DNA of 64,000 nucleotides, taken from the NCBI RefSeq assembly GCF_000174435.1, contig NZ_ACJN02000003.1, positions 636,263 through 700,262 on the forward strand, read 5' to 3'. Positions 9,409-18,866 of this stretch are shown here, piece by piece. This stretch comes from Desulfonatronospira thiodismutans ASO3-1 (lineage in GTDB: Bacteria; Desulfobacterota; Desulfovibrionia; Desulfovibrionales; Desulfonatronovibrionaceae). Below the pieces are notes generated by a model. It searched no databases. It was not told where the DNA came from and saw only the letters and a program-made list of their open reading frames with translations. Position 1 is the first letter of the stretch. Every line of letters starts with the position of its first letter. Made by a program: the position numbers and the translations under genes.

Positions 9409-12400
9409 TTAGTCCTGATTACCCTGGTCCCGGTATTCCAGGAGTTTATGCAGTTCCTGCAAAAGCTCTTCCCAGGCCCGGCTGACCCCTTCCAGGTCCT
9501 TTTCCCTGGCTGCCAGATCCAGCTCACTGGACTTTTGTGCCGCCCCGGCGACACACAGGGTGCCCAGGGCCCCTTTCAGCTTGTGCCCCAGGCTGGAGAC
9601 TGCATCCATGTCCTGCCTGTCCACGGCATCCTGGAGGTTCTCCCTGTATTGCTGCAGTTCTTCCTGCAAAAACCGCTGAAACATCCCGGACCAGAAATCC
9701 ACGTGCCCGGCATAGCGCTTATCCAGGTCTTCCCTGCTTATAAAATCCGGGACCATGTCCCTTTTTTTCGTTTCCGGCTCCTGAGTCCCGGACTGATCTC
9801 CCTGAAGAACCCCGCCGCCTCCCGGGACCGCCAGGCCGGATATCTCCTGCAGAAGCTTTGATGGATCCACAGGCTTGGAAACATACCCGTCCATGCCTTC
9901 TTCCAGAAACTTCTCCCTGTCTCCGGGCATGGCATAGGCTGTCAGGGCGATAATGGGAACCCTGGCCGAATCCCGGGACCCGACATCCGGCGTCCCACCT
10001 CTTGCCCCATGCTCCATGCCCCTTTCTCCAAGCCTTTCCCCCTCCATGCTCCTGATTCTCCTGGTGGCCTCCAGCCCGTCTATGCCGGGCATCTGGATGT
10101 CCATGAGAATCAGGTCGAATCTGCCCGGTTCAAAGGCACTTACTGCTTCTTCACCGTTGGAGGCGAACTGTACCCTGTGTCCCCTGCTTTCCAGGAGATA
10201 GCCCATGTATTCCCGGTTAAGCTCTACATCCTCCACCACCAGGATGGACAAAGGACTGGAAATACCAGCATCGGCGGCCCGGTCTTCCAGCTCTTTTGCC
10301 TTCTTGTCTTCCACACTGCTGATCCCCAGGGTCAGAGCAAACGAAAATACGCTTCCCCGGCCCGGCGTGCTTTGCACCTGGATCTCCCCGCCCATCATCT
10401 GAACCAGTCTCTGGGATATGGCCAGACCCAGTCCGCTTCCCTGATGCTTCTTGCCGTAGGTTATATCCGCCTGGGTAAAGCTGTCGAAAAGACTGGGCAA
10501 AAAATCCCCGGAAATCCCTTCACCGCTGTCCTCCACCTGAAACTCTACAGTTGCCTTGTGCTCGTCAATGTCCATGGCTTTGACCCGGATGAGCACATGC
10601 CCTGCCTGGGTGAACTTGACTGCATTGCTTACCAGGTTGCGCAGGACCTGCTCCAGGCGGTGGGCATCCCCGCGGACATACTCAGGAAGCCGGGAATCTG
10701 CATCCACCTTGAGCGCAATGCCCTGGTTCCGGGCCTGGATGGAATACAGGCCAAGCACCCGCCTGACTAAGGATCTCAGGGAAAAATCTTCGTGAACCAG
10801 GTCCAGCTTGCCCGCCTCTACCTTGGACAGGTCCAGGATATCGTTGATTATCTGCTCCAGGGACCTGGCCGACTCCAGGGTCATATCCACCAGGTCTTTA
10901 CGACTCTGGTCGGCACTTTCTGAGGCGAGCATATCCAGAGCACCGATTATGCCCGATATGGGGGTACGTATCTCGTGACTCATATTGGCCAGAAATTCGC
11001 TCTTGGCCATGCTGGCTTTCTCGGCCTGTTCCTTGGCCTGGTACAGTTCTATCTCCGCATTCTTGCGCTCGGTGATATCCTGGGCAGAACCCACGATATA
11101 GGAAATATCTCCGTTTTCAAAAACCGGGGTCAGGGTGGTGAACCAGACCCGCTCTCCCCCGGGAAGATCAAGGGTTTCCTCGTAGGAAATGGGAGCCCTG
11201 GCCTGCACGCATCGCTGATAATTCCTGGAAACCTGCCCCCCCAGGTCCCGGCCCAGGACATCCTGCGGGGTCCTGCCCTGAATGACTTCCATGGTCAGCC
11301 CGGTGAGCTGCTCATGAGTCAGGTTGTTGCGTATAAACCTGAAGCTTTCTTCCCCCAGTACCTGCACCAGGAAAAGTGCGTCGCTGGTACCATTGAAGAC
11401 TGTCTCGTATTCCCGGGACAGGGCCTTGAACTCGTTTTCAGCCTCCTTGATGCGGGTGATGTCCACTGCAATTCCGGTATACCGGATGATAACCCCCTGA
11501 GCATCCCGGACAGGAAAAGACCTGGCCCACACCCAGCGAATTTCCCCGTCAGGGCGGACAATGCGGTATTCCATATTAAAGGAGGCGTCTTCATCACCGG
11601 ATACTTCCCTGTCCAGCTCCCTCAGAACGGCAGATCTGTCATCCCCGTGCACCATATCCACAAAACAGTTGGGATCATGGTAGAGGTCCTGACGGCTCCT
11701 GCCGAAAACCTTTTCAAAGGAAGGACTGACGTAGAGCATCCGGCTGTTGTCTCCGGAGCGCAGCCAGAAGACTTCGCCCATGTTGTCCGCCATCTGGCGA
11801 AACATTTCCTCGCTCTTACTCAGGGCTTCTTCGGCCTTTTTCCTCTCGGTTATGTCCAGGGTAACCCCGAGAGTGCCCACCATGCGGCCTTTGTCATCGC
11901 AGTAGGGTTCAAAGTTAAGCAGGGCTGGAAAAATTTCCCCGGATTTTCTCACCAGCCTGGTCTCCACTGAAAAACCCTCCTGCTGCTCATAAAGCCGGGC
12001 AATGTATTCCGGGAACCTGCTTGACTCATCCTCAAGGTGCAGAACCCCCACATACCTGCCCATGATCTCATCCCTGGAATATCCGAATATCTTTTCCGCA
12101 CCCGGGCTGAACTCCTGGACCACGGACTGCATATCCGTCACCACCAGGCCCACGTTGCGGGCCGCCTTGAAGATGGCGCTTAGTTTCTCCTCGCTTTGTT
12201 GCAGCCTGGAGGCTGCCGCCCTGCTGCTGTATATGTACTTCATGAGCAGGGCGATTATAACGACCAGAACCGTTGTTATGCCCAGAAACAAAAAAAACTG
12301 CTGGGCTTTTTCAGCCTCGATCCTGGGGGTTACATCATGGATGATGGAGTAAAGGTAATTGCCTTCATCAGTTGAGTAAGGCCAGGAATAAACCTCCACG

Positions 12401-12747
12401 GACCTTTCTTCCCCGGTGGCAAGCTGGTGAGTAAACTGGAAATAGTTTCTGTCCTGAAGGGATGCCCGGCGCATTTCCTCCTGTACTTCACGGTGGGACA
12501 AAACGTTTATGTCCTGGATCTTCATGTCGCCAAGTTCCTGGGCGCTGTAGCCGTAGAAATCCAGCGCAGCCTGGTTGGCCCTTTTAATGTAGCCGGTGTC
12601 GCTGTCTATTACCAGCATGACTGAGCCGTGCTTTTCAAAGAGGTCTTCAAATCCCGGCAGGTGGTGTGAATCCGCGTAGATATGACCTGCACCGCAAGTC
12701 ATGAGCACAAGGAAAAAGATGGTTATTGCAGTGCAGGTCTTGAGCAT
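9409..12747 (-). CDS. membrane hybrid histidine kinase: signal peptide, PAS x4, HisKA-HATPase-REC-Hpt
   Basis: 1112 residues. An N-terminal hydrophobic segment (3-24, ending AGHIYA) and a second at about 146-168 (LGITTVLVVIIALLMKYIY) enclose a periplasmic PAS. Three cytoplasmic PAS domains follow (about 190-570, each closing with DITERK or DITRIK). Next are the H-box [15 protein letters not shown] (about 590), the ATPase domain (NLVSNAVKFTQAG, GSGLGLAIS), a receiver (LILMDIQMPGIDG, about 884) and Hpt (GHKLKGALGTL, about 1052). The receiver has an extra low-complexity stretch (GERLGERGMEHGARGG and on) between its third helix and the [12 protein letters not shown] strand, at the same place as in the kinases at 2669 and 15747. 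It starts 31 bp after the EAL-HDOD gene. Confidence 0.93.
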   Translation of the reverse strand: MLKTCTAITIFFLVLMTCGAGHIYADSHHLPGFEDLFEKHGSVMLVIDSDTGYIKRANQAALDFYGYSAQELGDMKIQDINVLSHREVQEEMRRASLQDRNYFQFTHQLATGEERSVEVYSWPYSTDEGNYLYSIIHDVTPRIEAEKAQQFFLFLGITTVLVVIIALLMKYIYSSRAAASRLQQSEEKLSAIFKAARNVGLVVTDMQSVVQEFSPGAEKIFGYSRDEIMGRYVGVLHLEDESSRFPEYIARLYEQQEGFSVETRLVRKSGEIFPALLNFEPYCDDKGRMVGTLGVTLDITERKKAEEALSKSEEMFRQMADNMGEVFWLRSGDNSRMLYVSPSFEKVFGRSRQDLYHDPNCFVDMVHGDDRSAVLRELDREVSGDEDASFNMEYRIVRPDGEIRWVWARSFPVRDAQGVIIRYTGIAVDITRIKEAENEFKALSREYETVFNGTSDALFLVQVLGEESFRFIRNNLTHEQLTGLTMEVIQGRTPQDVLGRDLGGQVSRNYQRCVQARAPISYEETLDLPGGERVWFTTLTPVFENGDISYIVGSAQDITERKNAEIELYQAKEQAEKASMAKSEFLANMSHEIRTPISGIIGALDMLASESADQSRKDLVDMTLESARSLEQIINDILDLSKVEAGKLDLVHEDFSLRSLVRRVLGLYSIQARNQGIALKVDADSRLPEYVRGDAHRLEQVLRNLVSNAVKFTQAGHVLIRVKAMDIDEHKATVEFQVEDSGEGISGDFLPSLFDSFTQADITYGKKHQGSGLGLAISQRLVQMMGGEIQVQSTPGRGSVFSFALTLGISSVEDKKAKELEDRAADAGISSPLSILVVEDVELNREYMGYLLESRGHRVQFASNGEEAVSAFEPGRFDLILMDIQMPGIDGLEATRRIRSMEGERLGERGMEHGARGGTPDVGSRDSARVPIIALTAYAMPGDREKFLEEGMDGYVSKPVDPSKLLQEISGLAVPGGGGVLQGDQSGTQEPETKKRDMVPDFISREDLDKRYAGHVDFWSGMFQRFLQEELQQYRENLQDAVDRQDMDAVSSLGHKLKGALGTLCVAGAAQKSSELDLAAREKDLEGVSRAWEELLQELHKLLEYRDQGNQD

Positions 12748-12778
12748 CAGGTGGTCTCAATAATTCCGGATCAGCGGA

Positions 12779-14014
12779 TCACAGGCTGTATTCAAAAAAG
12801 TCCCTGGCCCAGCCCATGGCCCAGGAATAGGACATGGCCACTTTCCTGGGGTGCAGGCCCAGTTGGGATATCAGGGCATCGACATTTTCCCAGTCACCTT
12901 TTTCAAAGGCTATGGCCAGGTAAAGCCAGGGAAGATAGAGGCTCTCCTCCCGGCACAGGGCCTTTTTCATGTCCTCGTCAATGGGCAGGTCCTGGACCAC
13001 GTTTTCCATGGGCATGTCGAACACAGCATCCAGAAGCGACAGAAGGCCCAGCATGAAAAGGGCATCGGGCTGGGGCCACTCATCTTTGGTGGGAAAAACC
13101 ACAAGCTCCAGAAACCTCCCCCTCAGGGCGGCGGCAAAGGGAAGTTCCGAGGGTTTGCTCTGGGGGGTGACGTCCCGCAGCAGGCACAGCTGCAGAAAAG
13201 TCCTCAGGTTTTTAAAACCCACATAGGTCAGTGCCCGCCGGATGGTCTTGATGGGGGTCAGCATGCCGAAGCTGGCGGAATTGACGTAGCGAAGCAGCCG
13301 GTAAGTCAGGGATACCTCCTTTTCCAGCAAAGAGGCCAGTTCATCCAGATCAGGCTCCTCCTGCTGCAGCACCTGGAAAATCTTGAGGCGCATGATCTGA
13401 TGCGTGGACAGGTTGGCTCCTTTAAGAGTCTCGGGCCTTTTAAAGAAATATCCCTGAAAATAACTGATATTTTTTTCCTGCAGCTTCTGGAAAGTTTCCA
13501 CGTCCTCTATGCGCTTGGCCATGACCGCAACATCGCTTGTGTCAATCTCCTGCAGTCCCTCGCCGGCCACCCCGGCATCCAGGATGAAAATATCCGCCAG
13601 GTCCATCCATCTGCTGATCTCCCCTGGCTTTCCGTCCACGGCGATACGGTATCCGTCTTTTTTGAGCTCGGCCAGGGCCTGCTCCAGCTCATGGCCACCC
13701 GGGGTATGGCCTGTGATTTTGACTATGGTATTCTGGGGGGGAAGGGCATAAGGGGCGTTGTGCACAATGGCCTCGTAGGAAAAGTTGACCATGATGAATT
13801 TCTCCCCCTTCATGTTCAAAAAAGGGGATACGTAGGAAGCCTGAATCACACTCAGGGTAGCGTCTTCCGGGTTGCTGAACACGGCCCCGGCGGACTCTTC
13901 ATCCGAACGGTAAAAGAGTTCATACCCCTGCAGTCTCTTTTTGGCATTGAACACCGGTTGCCTGCCCACAAAGAGAGGTTCAATATTCCATGGTGCCGGC
14001 TTTTCTTCTTGCAT
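12779..14014 (-). CDS. EAL-HDOD (YuxH-type) signalling protein with degenerate EAL domain
   Basis: 411 residues. The N-terminal 200 follow the EAL fold (FVGRQPVFNAKKRLQGYELF, ISRWMDLADIFILD, MAKRIEDVETFQKL, YFQGYFFKRPE). The signature Glu-Ala-Leu is replaced by ELF, and several metal ligands are missing, so c-di-GMP hydrolysis is unlikely. The C-terminal half is a HDOD domain (LASLLEKEVSLTYRLLRYVNSASFG, IKTIRRALTYVGFKNLRTF), as in proteins that connect signalling to gene expression or motility. AAAGGAAG precedes the ATG. It lies directly upstream of the membrane hybrid kinase and is probably co-transcribed with it, downstream of element M3. Confidence 0.9.
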   Translation of the reverse strand: MQEEKPAPWNIEPLFVGRQPVFNAKKRLQGYELFYRSDEESAGAVFSNPEDATLSVIQASYVSPFLNMKGEKFIMVNFSYEAIVHNAPYALPPQNTIVKITGHTPGGHELEQALAELKKDGYRIAVDGKPGEISRWMDLADIFILDAGVAGEGLQEIDTSDVAVMAKRIEDVETFQKLQEKNISYFQGYFFKRPETLKGANLSTHQIMRLKIFQVLQQEEPDLDELASLLEKEVSLTYRLLRYVNSASFGMLTPIKTIRRALTYVGFKNLRTFLQLCLLRDVTPQSKPSELPFAAALRGRFLELVVFPTKDEWPQPDALFMLGLLSLLDAVFDMPMENVVQDLPIDEDMKKALCREESLYLPWLYLAIAFEKGDWENVDALISQLGLHPRKVAMSYSWAMGWARDFFEYSL

Positions 14015-14080
14015 ATCTTCTTCCTTTTCAGGCAGTTATTTTTGCAGGCCAGGGTTTGGCATGTATTTTTCAGAGGTTAT

Positions 14081-14232
14081 CACTACAGCGAAACTTATAA
14101 AATATAAGATCGTATCTCAATTGGGGACAGGCACCCCGCACTTATTTTTATTAAATCATCTTGGTTTTATTGGAAAAAATAAGTGCGGGGAGAGCCAGTC
14201 CCCGGAGGTCAGCCATAAGTTTCGCTATAGTG
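14081..14232. mobile_element. miniature inverted-repeat element M3 (shell type 2)
   Basis: 152 bp. The left arm is CACTACAGCGAAACTTATAA and the reverse complement of the right arm is CACTATAGCGAAACTTATGG. The flanking direct repeat is TTAT (14077-14080 and 14233-14236). Clamp words are GGGGACAGGCAC (14123-14134) and GAGCCAGTCCCC (14192-14203), with the GCACTTATTTTT stem inside. It lies between the diguanylate cyclase stop (14243) and the EAL-HDOD start (14014). Confidence 0.88.
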
Positions 14233-14242
14233 TTATGTTGAA

Positions 14243-15520
14243 TTATTGTATTTCTCCGGCCCAGACAAATGACGGGCCTTTTGTCTTTTTGGCCTGGTAC
14301 ATGGCCTTGTCCGCTGTATTCACCAGGCGGTCCAGTGTATCGCCATGTTCCGGGAATGCCGCCAGTCCCGCACTAATGTTCATATTCACAGCCTTTCCAG
14401 CGCTGGTATCAAACTGCGGGTTCCACTTTTCCAGAATTTTGCCCGCTACTTCTTCTGCTTCCCTGGGGTTTTTCATCTGGGGCAGTATCACTGCGAACTC
14501 GTCCCCTCCAAGCCTGGCCGGAATATCGGATTCCCTTAGACAACTCTTGATGCGCCTGGCGGTTTCCACGAGGACCTCATCACCTGCTGCATGTCCCAGC
14601 CTGTCGTTTATCTCCTTGAACCCGTCAAGATCCAGGTAAAGCATGCCGACAAAATTGCCGTAACGCCTGGCCTGGGAAAGAACATGTTCCAGCCTGTCCA
14701 TGAACAGGTTCCTGTTGCCAAGTCCGGTCAGGGAATCGTACATGGCCATGTACTCGCATTTCTGCCTGCTTTTCTCCTGCTGGGTGATGTCCAGGGACAT
14801 GAGCACCACCCCGGCATGGCCCCCTGCTGAATCCTGCATGGGGTAGCCGTTGTTGTACCAGTACCTGCCGTCATTAAAACTCACCCGGCCGCTGGATGGC
14901 CGGCCGGAGACAAAAGTATCCTGGACAGGACAGTCCTGGCAGGGAGTATCAGCGCTGTGCAGTATTTCATGGCAGGTCCTGCCGGATATTTGTGCGAAAT
15001 CCTTACCTATATTATCCTGAGCAGCCCTGTTGGCCCAGAGAATATTGTATCCCTTGTCCATGTAAAGCATCATCTCCTGGATGCTGTCCAGGATCAAGTG
15101 CAAAGCCCTGCCCTGCTGCCGCAGTTCCTGCTGTGCCTGCCTGGCCTTGATGCGGGCCTTGATCATGGGCAGAAGCTCTTGGGGGTTGATGGGCTTGACA
15201 ATATAGTCGTCCGCCCCCCGGGCAAGGGTTTCAGCCATTTCACTCCTGGGAGCCCAGGCAGACATTATAAGCACACTTGGATCGTTAAACGCCGGCTCGG
15301 ACTTGATCCTGGAACACAGCTCCAGTCCTATTTCATCCGGGAGGTACACATCCAGCAGAATTATTTCAGGGCGTTCCCTGCCGACGATATCCATGGCCTG
15401 TTGCCCGGTATCGGCTTTAAATACCTGGTAACCAGCATTTTCCAGGTGAAATACGATAAAATCCAGGGTGCTGCGATCATCGTCAACAACAAGTATCCTG
15501 GCGGATTGAAAATTTTCCAT
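14243..15520 (-). CDS. response regulator diguanylate cyclase: REC-PAS-GGDEF
   Basis: About 425 residues. The receiver (ARILVVDDD, IILLDVYLPDEIG, YIVKPINP) spans 1-125. A PAS domain with a Cys..CxxC motif (GRTCHEIL, then PCQDC) spans about 140-250. The GGDEF domain follows with DSLTGLGNRNLF and an intact active site RLGGDEFAVILPQ. The inhibitory site is also kept: RESD lies five residues before GGDEF, so product inhibition by c-di-GMP is expected. The ATG at 15520 is chosen for its CAGGAAAT site, since the longer frame starts with TTG and lacks one. The 3' neighbour is element M3. Together with the HD-GYP protein at 1570 it could set c-di-GMP level under phosphorelay control. Confidence 0.92.
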   Translation of the reverse strand: MENFQSARILVVDDDRSTLDFIVFHLENAGYQVFKADTGQQAMDIVGRERPEIILLDVYLPDEIGLELCSRIKSEPAFNDPSVLIMSAWAPRSEMAETLARGADDYIVKPINPQELLPMIKARIKARQAQQELRQQGRALHLILDSIQEMMLYMDKGYNILWANRAAQDNIGKDFAQISGRTCHEILHSADTPCQDCPVQDTFVSGRPSSGRVSFNDGRYWYNNGYPMQDSAGGHAGVVLMSLDITQQEKSRQKCEYMAMYDSLTGLGNRNLFMDRLEHVLSQARRYGNFVGMLYLDLDGFKEINDRLGHAAGDEVLVETARRIKSCLRESDIPARLGGDEFAVILPQMKNPREAEEVAGKILEKWNPQFDTSAGKAVNMNISAGLAAFPEHGDTLDRLVNTADKAMYQAKKTKGPSFVWAGEIQ

Positions 15521-15746
15521 ATTGATTTCCTGATTCAACAGTTAGTTGAAAAAAATAAAGAAAGGGTATGTTCTTTATGAAAAGCGCTTACTGGTAAATG
15601 ATTGCAAAAATAATTGCCATGCTCTGGGAAAATCCTGCGCTTCCCGGTATGCCGATAGTTAAGCATGTATTAGTGTCGATACAGTGTTATTTCGTACCTG
15701 ATATTTCCGTGAGGTCAATAATAAATATCAAAGGCCTGACATGCAG

Positions 15747-18700
15747 TCATAACTCCTGCTTAAGCCTTTCCAGTTCCGCCTTGAGGGCCTCCAGCTCCAG
15801 GCGGACCATTTCTGTGTCGCTTTTTCTGGCGGCATGATCCAGGGCCTCCGCCCTCTGCCTGGCGGCCTCGGCGCACAGGGTGCCCAGGGCCCCCTTGAAC
15901 TTGTGAGCCAGCCGGGCCAGGCCCTGCATGTCCCCGGACCCGCTTTGGTCCTCCAGTTCCTGCATATACCCCGGCATTTCCTCCTGCATGAAGCGCTGGA
16001 ACATGCCGGCCCAGAGTTCCCTGTCCCCGGCAAAACGCAGTTCAAGGTCTTTTGTACTGATGACTTCTGCACCGCTGCAGGCAAAATCCTGCTCCTGCAC
16101 CTGGTAGCTCTGTGCTTCCCGGCCGGATTCATCCCTTACTGATACAAGGCTCTCTATTTCCCGGAAAAGATCCTCCGGGTCTACGGGCTTGGAAACATAT
16201 CCGTCCATGCCGGACTGCAGAAACTCTTGTCTTTCTTCAGGCATGGCATAGGCGGTCAAAGCAATAATGGGGACCCTGCCCGAATCCCGCGGTCCCACAT
16301 CAGATGTCCGCCCACTGGACTCTTCCTTCTCCCTGATCCTCCTGGCGGTCTCCAGTCCATCTATGTCGGGCATCTGTATATCCATGAGCACCAGGTCGAA
16401 CTGTCCAGGCACAAACGCCTGCACCGCTTCCAGCCCGTTCCCGGCTATAACGGCCTGGTGTCCCTTCTGTTTCAGGACAAAACGGATGTAGTCCTGGTTG
16501 AGCTTCACGTCTTCCGCCACCAGGATCTTCAACTGCCTGGAAAAGGAGACGGCTGATTGAGTGTCAGAGCGCTTTTCCCCTGCAGTATGCTCCGCGGGTA
16601 TGGCAAAAGGCAGGCTGAAGGAAAAGATGCTGCCGGCCCCGGGGATGCTCTGAGCCTGAATATCTCCGCCCATCATCTGCACCAGCCTGTTGGATATGGC
16701 CAGTCCCAGCCCTGTTCCCTGGTGCTTTTTGCCGTAGGTGCTGTCCGCCTGGGTGAAGCTGTCGAACAGGCGGGGCAGAAAATCTTCCTTTATGCCCACC
16801 CCGGTGTCCTCAACCTCAAAATTTAGACGGGCCTTTCCGGATGCGGCCTGCACAGGCCTGACCCTGAGAATGACCCGGCCCTGGGAGGTGAACTTGACGG
16901 CATTGCTCACCAGGTTGCGCAGCACCTGCTCCAGGCGGTACTGATCCCCGCACAGTCTCCGGGGGATGCCCGGTGCCGTATCCAGTTGCAGCTCTATATT
17001 TTTTTCCCCGGCCTGGATGGAATAAAGGTCCATGACCCTTTTGAAAAGAGACTGCGGATCAAATTCCTGGTGCTCGATTTCCAACTTGCCCGCCTCTACC
17101 TTGGACAGATCCAGAATATCGTTTATGATCTGCTGCAGGGACCTGGCCGATTCCAGGGTCATTTTCATAAGTCTTCTGGATTCTTCATCGTCGGTCCTGG
17201 CAGAGACCATCTCCAGTGCCCCCATGATCCCGGCCATGGGGGTGCGGATCTCGTGACTCATATTGGCCAGGAATTCGCTCTTGGCCTTGCTGGCCGCCTC
17301 GGCCTGCTCCTTGGCTACTATAAGCTCAATCTCGTCTTTTTTACGTTGAGTTATATCCCTTAGCTGCTCAATAATATATAGTATCTCTCCCTGCTCATTG
17401 AATATGGGATTGCTGCGGCAATCCATGTAGACATCCAATTCCGGGACGTATTTTTCCACCTGCTGCAGGGTTCCTGTATTGAGGGCCTCCCTGGTTGCGC
17501 ACACCTCGCACTCCCTGTCCCGGCCTATGAGTTCAAAACATTTCCTGCCCGCCACCTGCTCCGGGGACTTGTTCAGGGCCTGGTACCCGGCCTGGTTGTA
17601 GCGTTTTATACTGTGATCCGGGTACTGGATGGCCAGGATATCCGGAATGCCGTTTATTATACCCTCCAGGAGCTGGTTCTGCTTTGTCAGTTCTCTCTCG
17701 GCCTGCTTACGCCCGCTGATATCCGAATATATGGAGTATCCACCCACAATTTCACCGGCCACATATACAGGACCGCCCTTGATGAGAACATCCAGAGGCT
17801 GTCCGTCCCTGCAGTAGCGCACGGTCTCTTTTTCCACGTTTTCTCCCTCCAGTACGCTGGAGGAAATATAATCGTCAGCCAGGCGCTCAGGATCCACCAC
17901 CCGGTTTACCTGCTTTCCCCGGATCTCTTCCAGGGTATAGCCGAACATGGCAGTAAAGCGGCTGTTTATATTGAAGATCAGGTGCGAGGTGTCGAAAAAG
18001 ACCATGGCGTCTTTGGTATTTTCAAAGATGGACTCAAAGTGCGACCTGCGGACTTCGGCCTCACGAGTCGCCTGCCGGCGCTGGCTTACATCCATAAACA
18101 CCGTGGCAAACCTGTTCAGGCCGACCTTGTAGGCATTTATAAGAAATGACCTGCCCAGGGACTCTACTTCTTCTTCGAAGCTTACTGACCTGCCGCCAAG
18201 GACCACCCGGGCATATGTATCCAGAAAAGGCGGGTCCTGCTGCCTGCCGAACACCTGGCCGGCTGTCCGGCCTGTGACCTGGGAGGCCTTGAGCCCGGTA
18301 TGCCTTTCAAATCCCTGGTTTACATCTAAGTACCTGTAATCCACCGGGTTACCGTGCTTATCCAAAACCAGTTCATGCAGGGCGATTCCCATGGGGGCAT
18401 TCTCCGCAAGGAGACGGAATTTATCCTCGCTTTCAGCCAGTGAATCCTGCAGACGTCTCTGGTCGGTTATATCATCGGCCGAGCAGACCACGTATTTTAC
18501 TCGGCCATCGCGGTCCAGGCCCGGGGATTTTTTAATGGACAGAAGACGCAGTTCTCCAGAGGCATCGGGCACCCACTCTTCTGTCTGCAGGGATTCCCCG
18601 GTTTCAAAGACCTCCCTGTTGCCGGGCCGGCAAACTTCCACCACGTCAACAGGAAAAAGGTCGTACAGACTGGCATATGAGACTTCCTGCACCTGCATGC

Positions 18701-18848
18701 CCAGAAAATCCGCATGGGCCTTGTTCACCGCCCCATAAGTATATTCATTGACCAGGTACCAGACCTGGGTGGCAATGTTGTCCAGAAGAATCCTCTGGCT
18801 TGCCTCGCTGCGGCGAAGCTCATCCTCCGGCTTGTTTCTGTCTTTCAT
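15747..18848 (-). CDS. soluble hybrid histidine kinase: PAS x4, HisKA-HATPase-REC-Hpt
   Basis: 1033 residues without a membrane segment. Four PAS domains fill the first 500 residues. The last carries the same Cys..CxxC motif (GRKCFELIGR, then ECEVC) as the kinase at 2669. The H-box is [15 protein letters not shown] (about 531), followed by NLVSNAVKFTSQG and GTGLGLAIS, a receiver (LVLMDIQMPDIDG, about 822) and a C-terminal Hpt (AHKFKGALGTL, about 982). Its C-terminal half is a close paralogue of the kinase at 9409. The receiver loop after RRIRE carries a short insertion (SSGRTSDVGPRDSGR). AAGGG lies upstream of the ATG, and a composite repeat-hairpin sits 19 bp further up (18867-18927), so it is probably in the leader or promoter. 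Confidence 0.93.
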   Translation of the reverse strand: MKDRNKPEDELRRSEASQRILLDNIATQVWYLVNEYTYGAVNKAHADFLGMQVQEVSYASLYDLFPVDVVEVCRPGNREVFETGESLQTEEWVPDASGELRLLSIKKSPGLDRDGRVKYVVCSADDITDQRRLQDSLAESEDKFRLLAENAPMGIALHELVLDKHGNPVDYRYLDVNQGFERHTGLKASQVTGRTAGQVFGRQQDPPFLDTYARVVLGGRSVSFEEEVESLGRSFLINAYKVGLNRFATVFMDVSQRRQATREAEVRRSHFESIFENTKDAMVFFDTSHLIFNINSRFTAMFGYTLEEIRGKQVNRVVDPERLADDYISSSVLEGENVEKETVRYCRDGQPLDVLIKGGPVYVAGEIVGGYSIYSDISGRKQAERELTKQNQLLEGIINGIPDILAIQYPDHSIKRYNQAGYQALNKSPEQVAGRKCFELIGRDRECEVCATREALNTGTLQQVEKYVPELDVYMDCRSNPIFNEQGEILYIIEQLRDITQRKKDEIELIVAKEQAEAASKAKSEFLANMSHEIRTPMAGIMGALEMVSARTDDEESRRLMKMTLESARSLQQIINDILDLSKVEAGKLEIEHQEFDPQSLFKRVMDLYSIQAGEKNIELQLDTAPGIPRRLCGDQYRLEQVLRNLVSNAVKFTSQGRVILRVRPVQAASGKARLNFEVEDTGVGIKEDFLPRLFDSFTQADSTYGKKHQGTGLGLAISNRLVQMMGGDIQAQSIPGAGSIFSFSLPFAIPAEHTAGEKRSDTQSAVSFSRQLKILVAEDVKLNQDYIRFVLKQKGHQAVIAGNGLEAVQAFVPGQFDLVLMDIQMPDIDGLETARRIREKEESSGRTSDVGPRDSGRVPIIALTAYAMPEERQEFLQSGMDGYVSKPVDPEDLFREIESLVSVRDESGREAQSYQVQEQDFACSGAEVISTKDLELRFAGDRELWAGMFQRFMQEEMPGYMQELEDQSGSGDMQGLARLAHKFKGALGTLCAEAARQRAEALDHAARKSDTEMVRLELEALKAELERLKQEL

Positions 18849-18866
18849 AAAGGGTCCCTTATAAGA

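Noticed and set aside
12851-14107. Large plus-strand frame opposite the EAL-HDOD gene (and similar long antisense frames at 9448-10770, 10975-11970, 41405-42715, 48003-49127)
   Set aside because: Each lies wholly antisense to, or in another frame of, a gene with clear family motifs. The translations show no family features and arise from high G+C codon bias.
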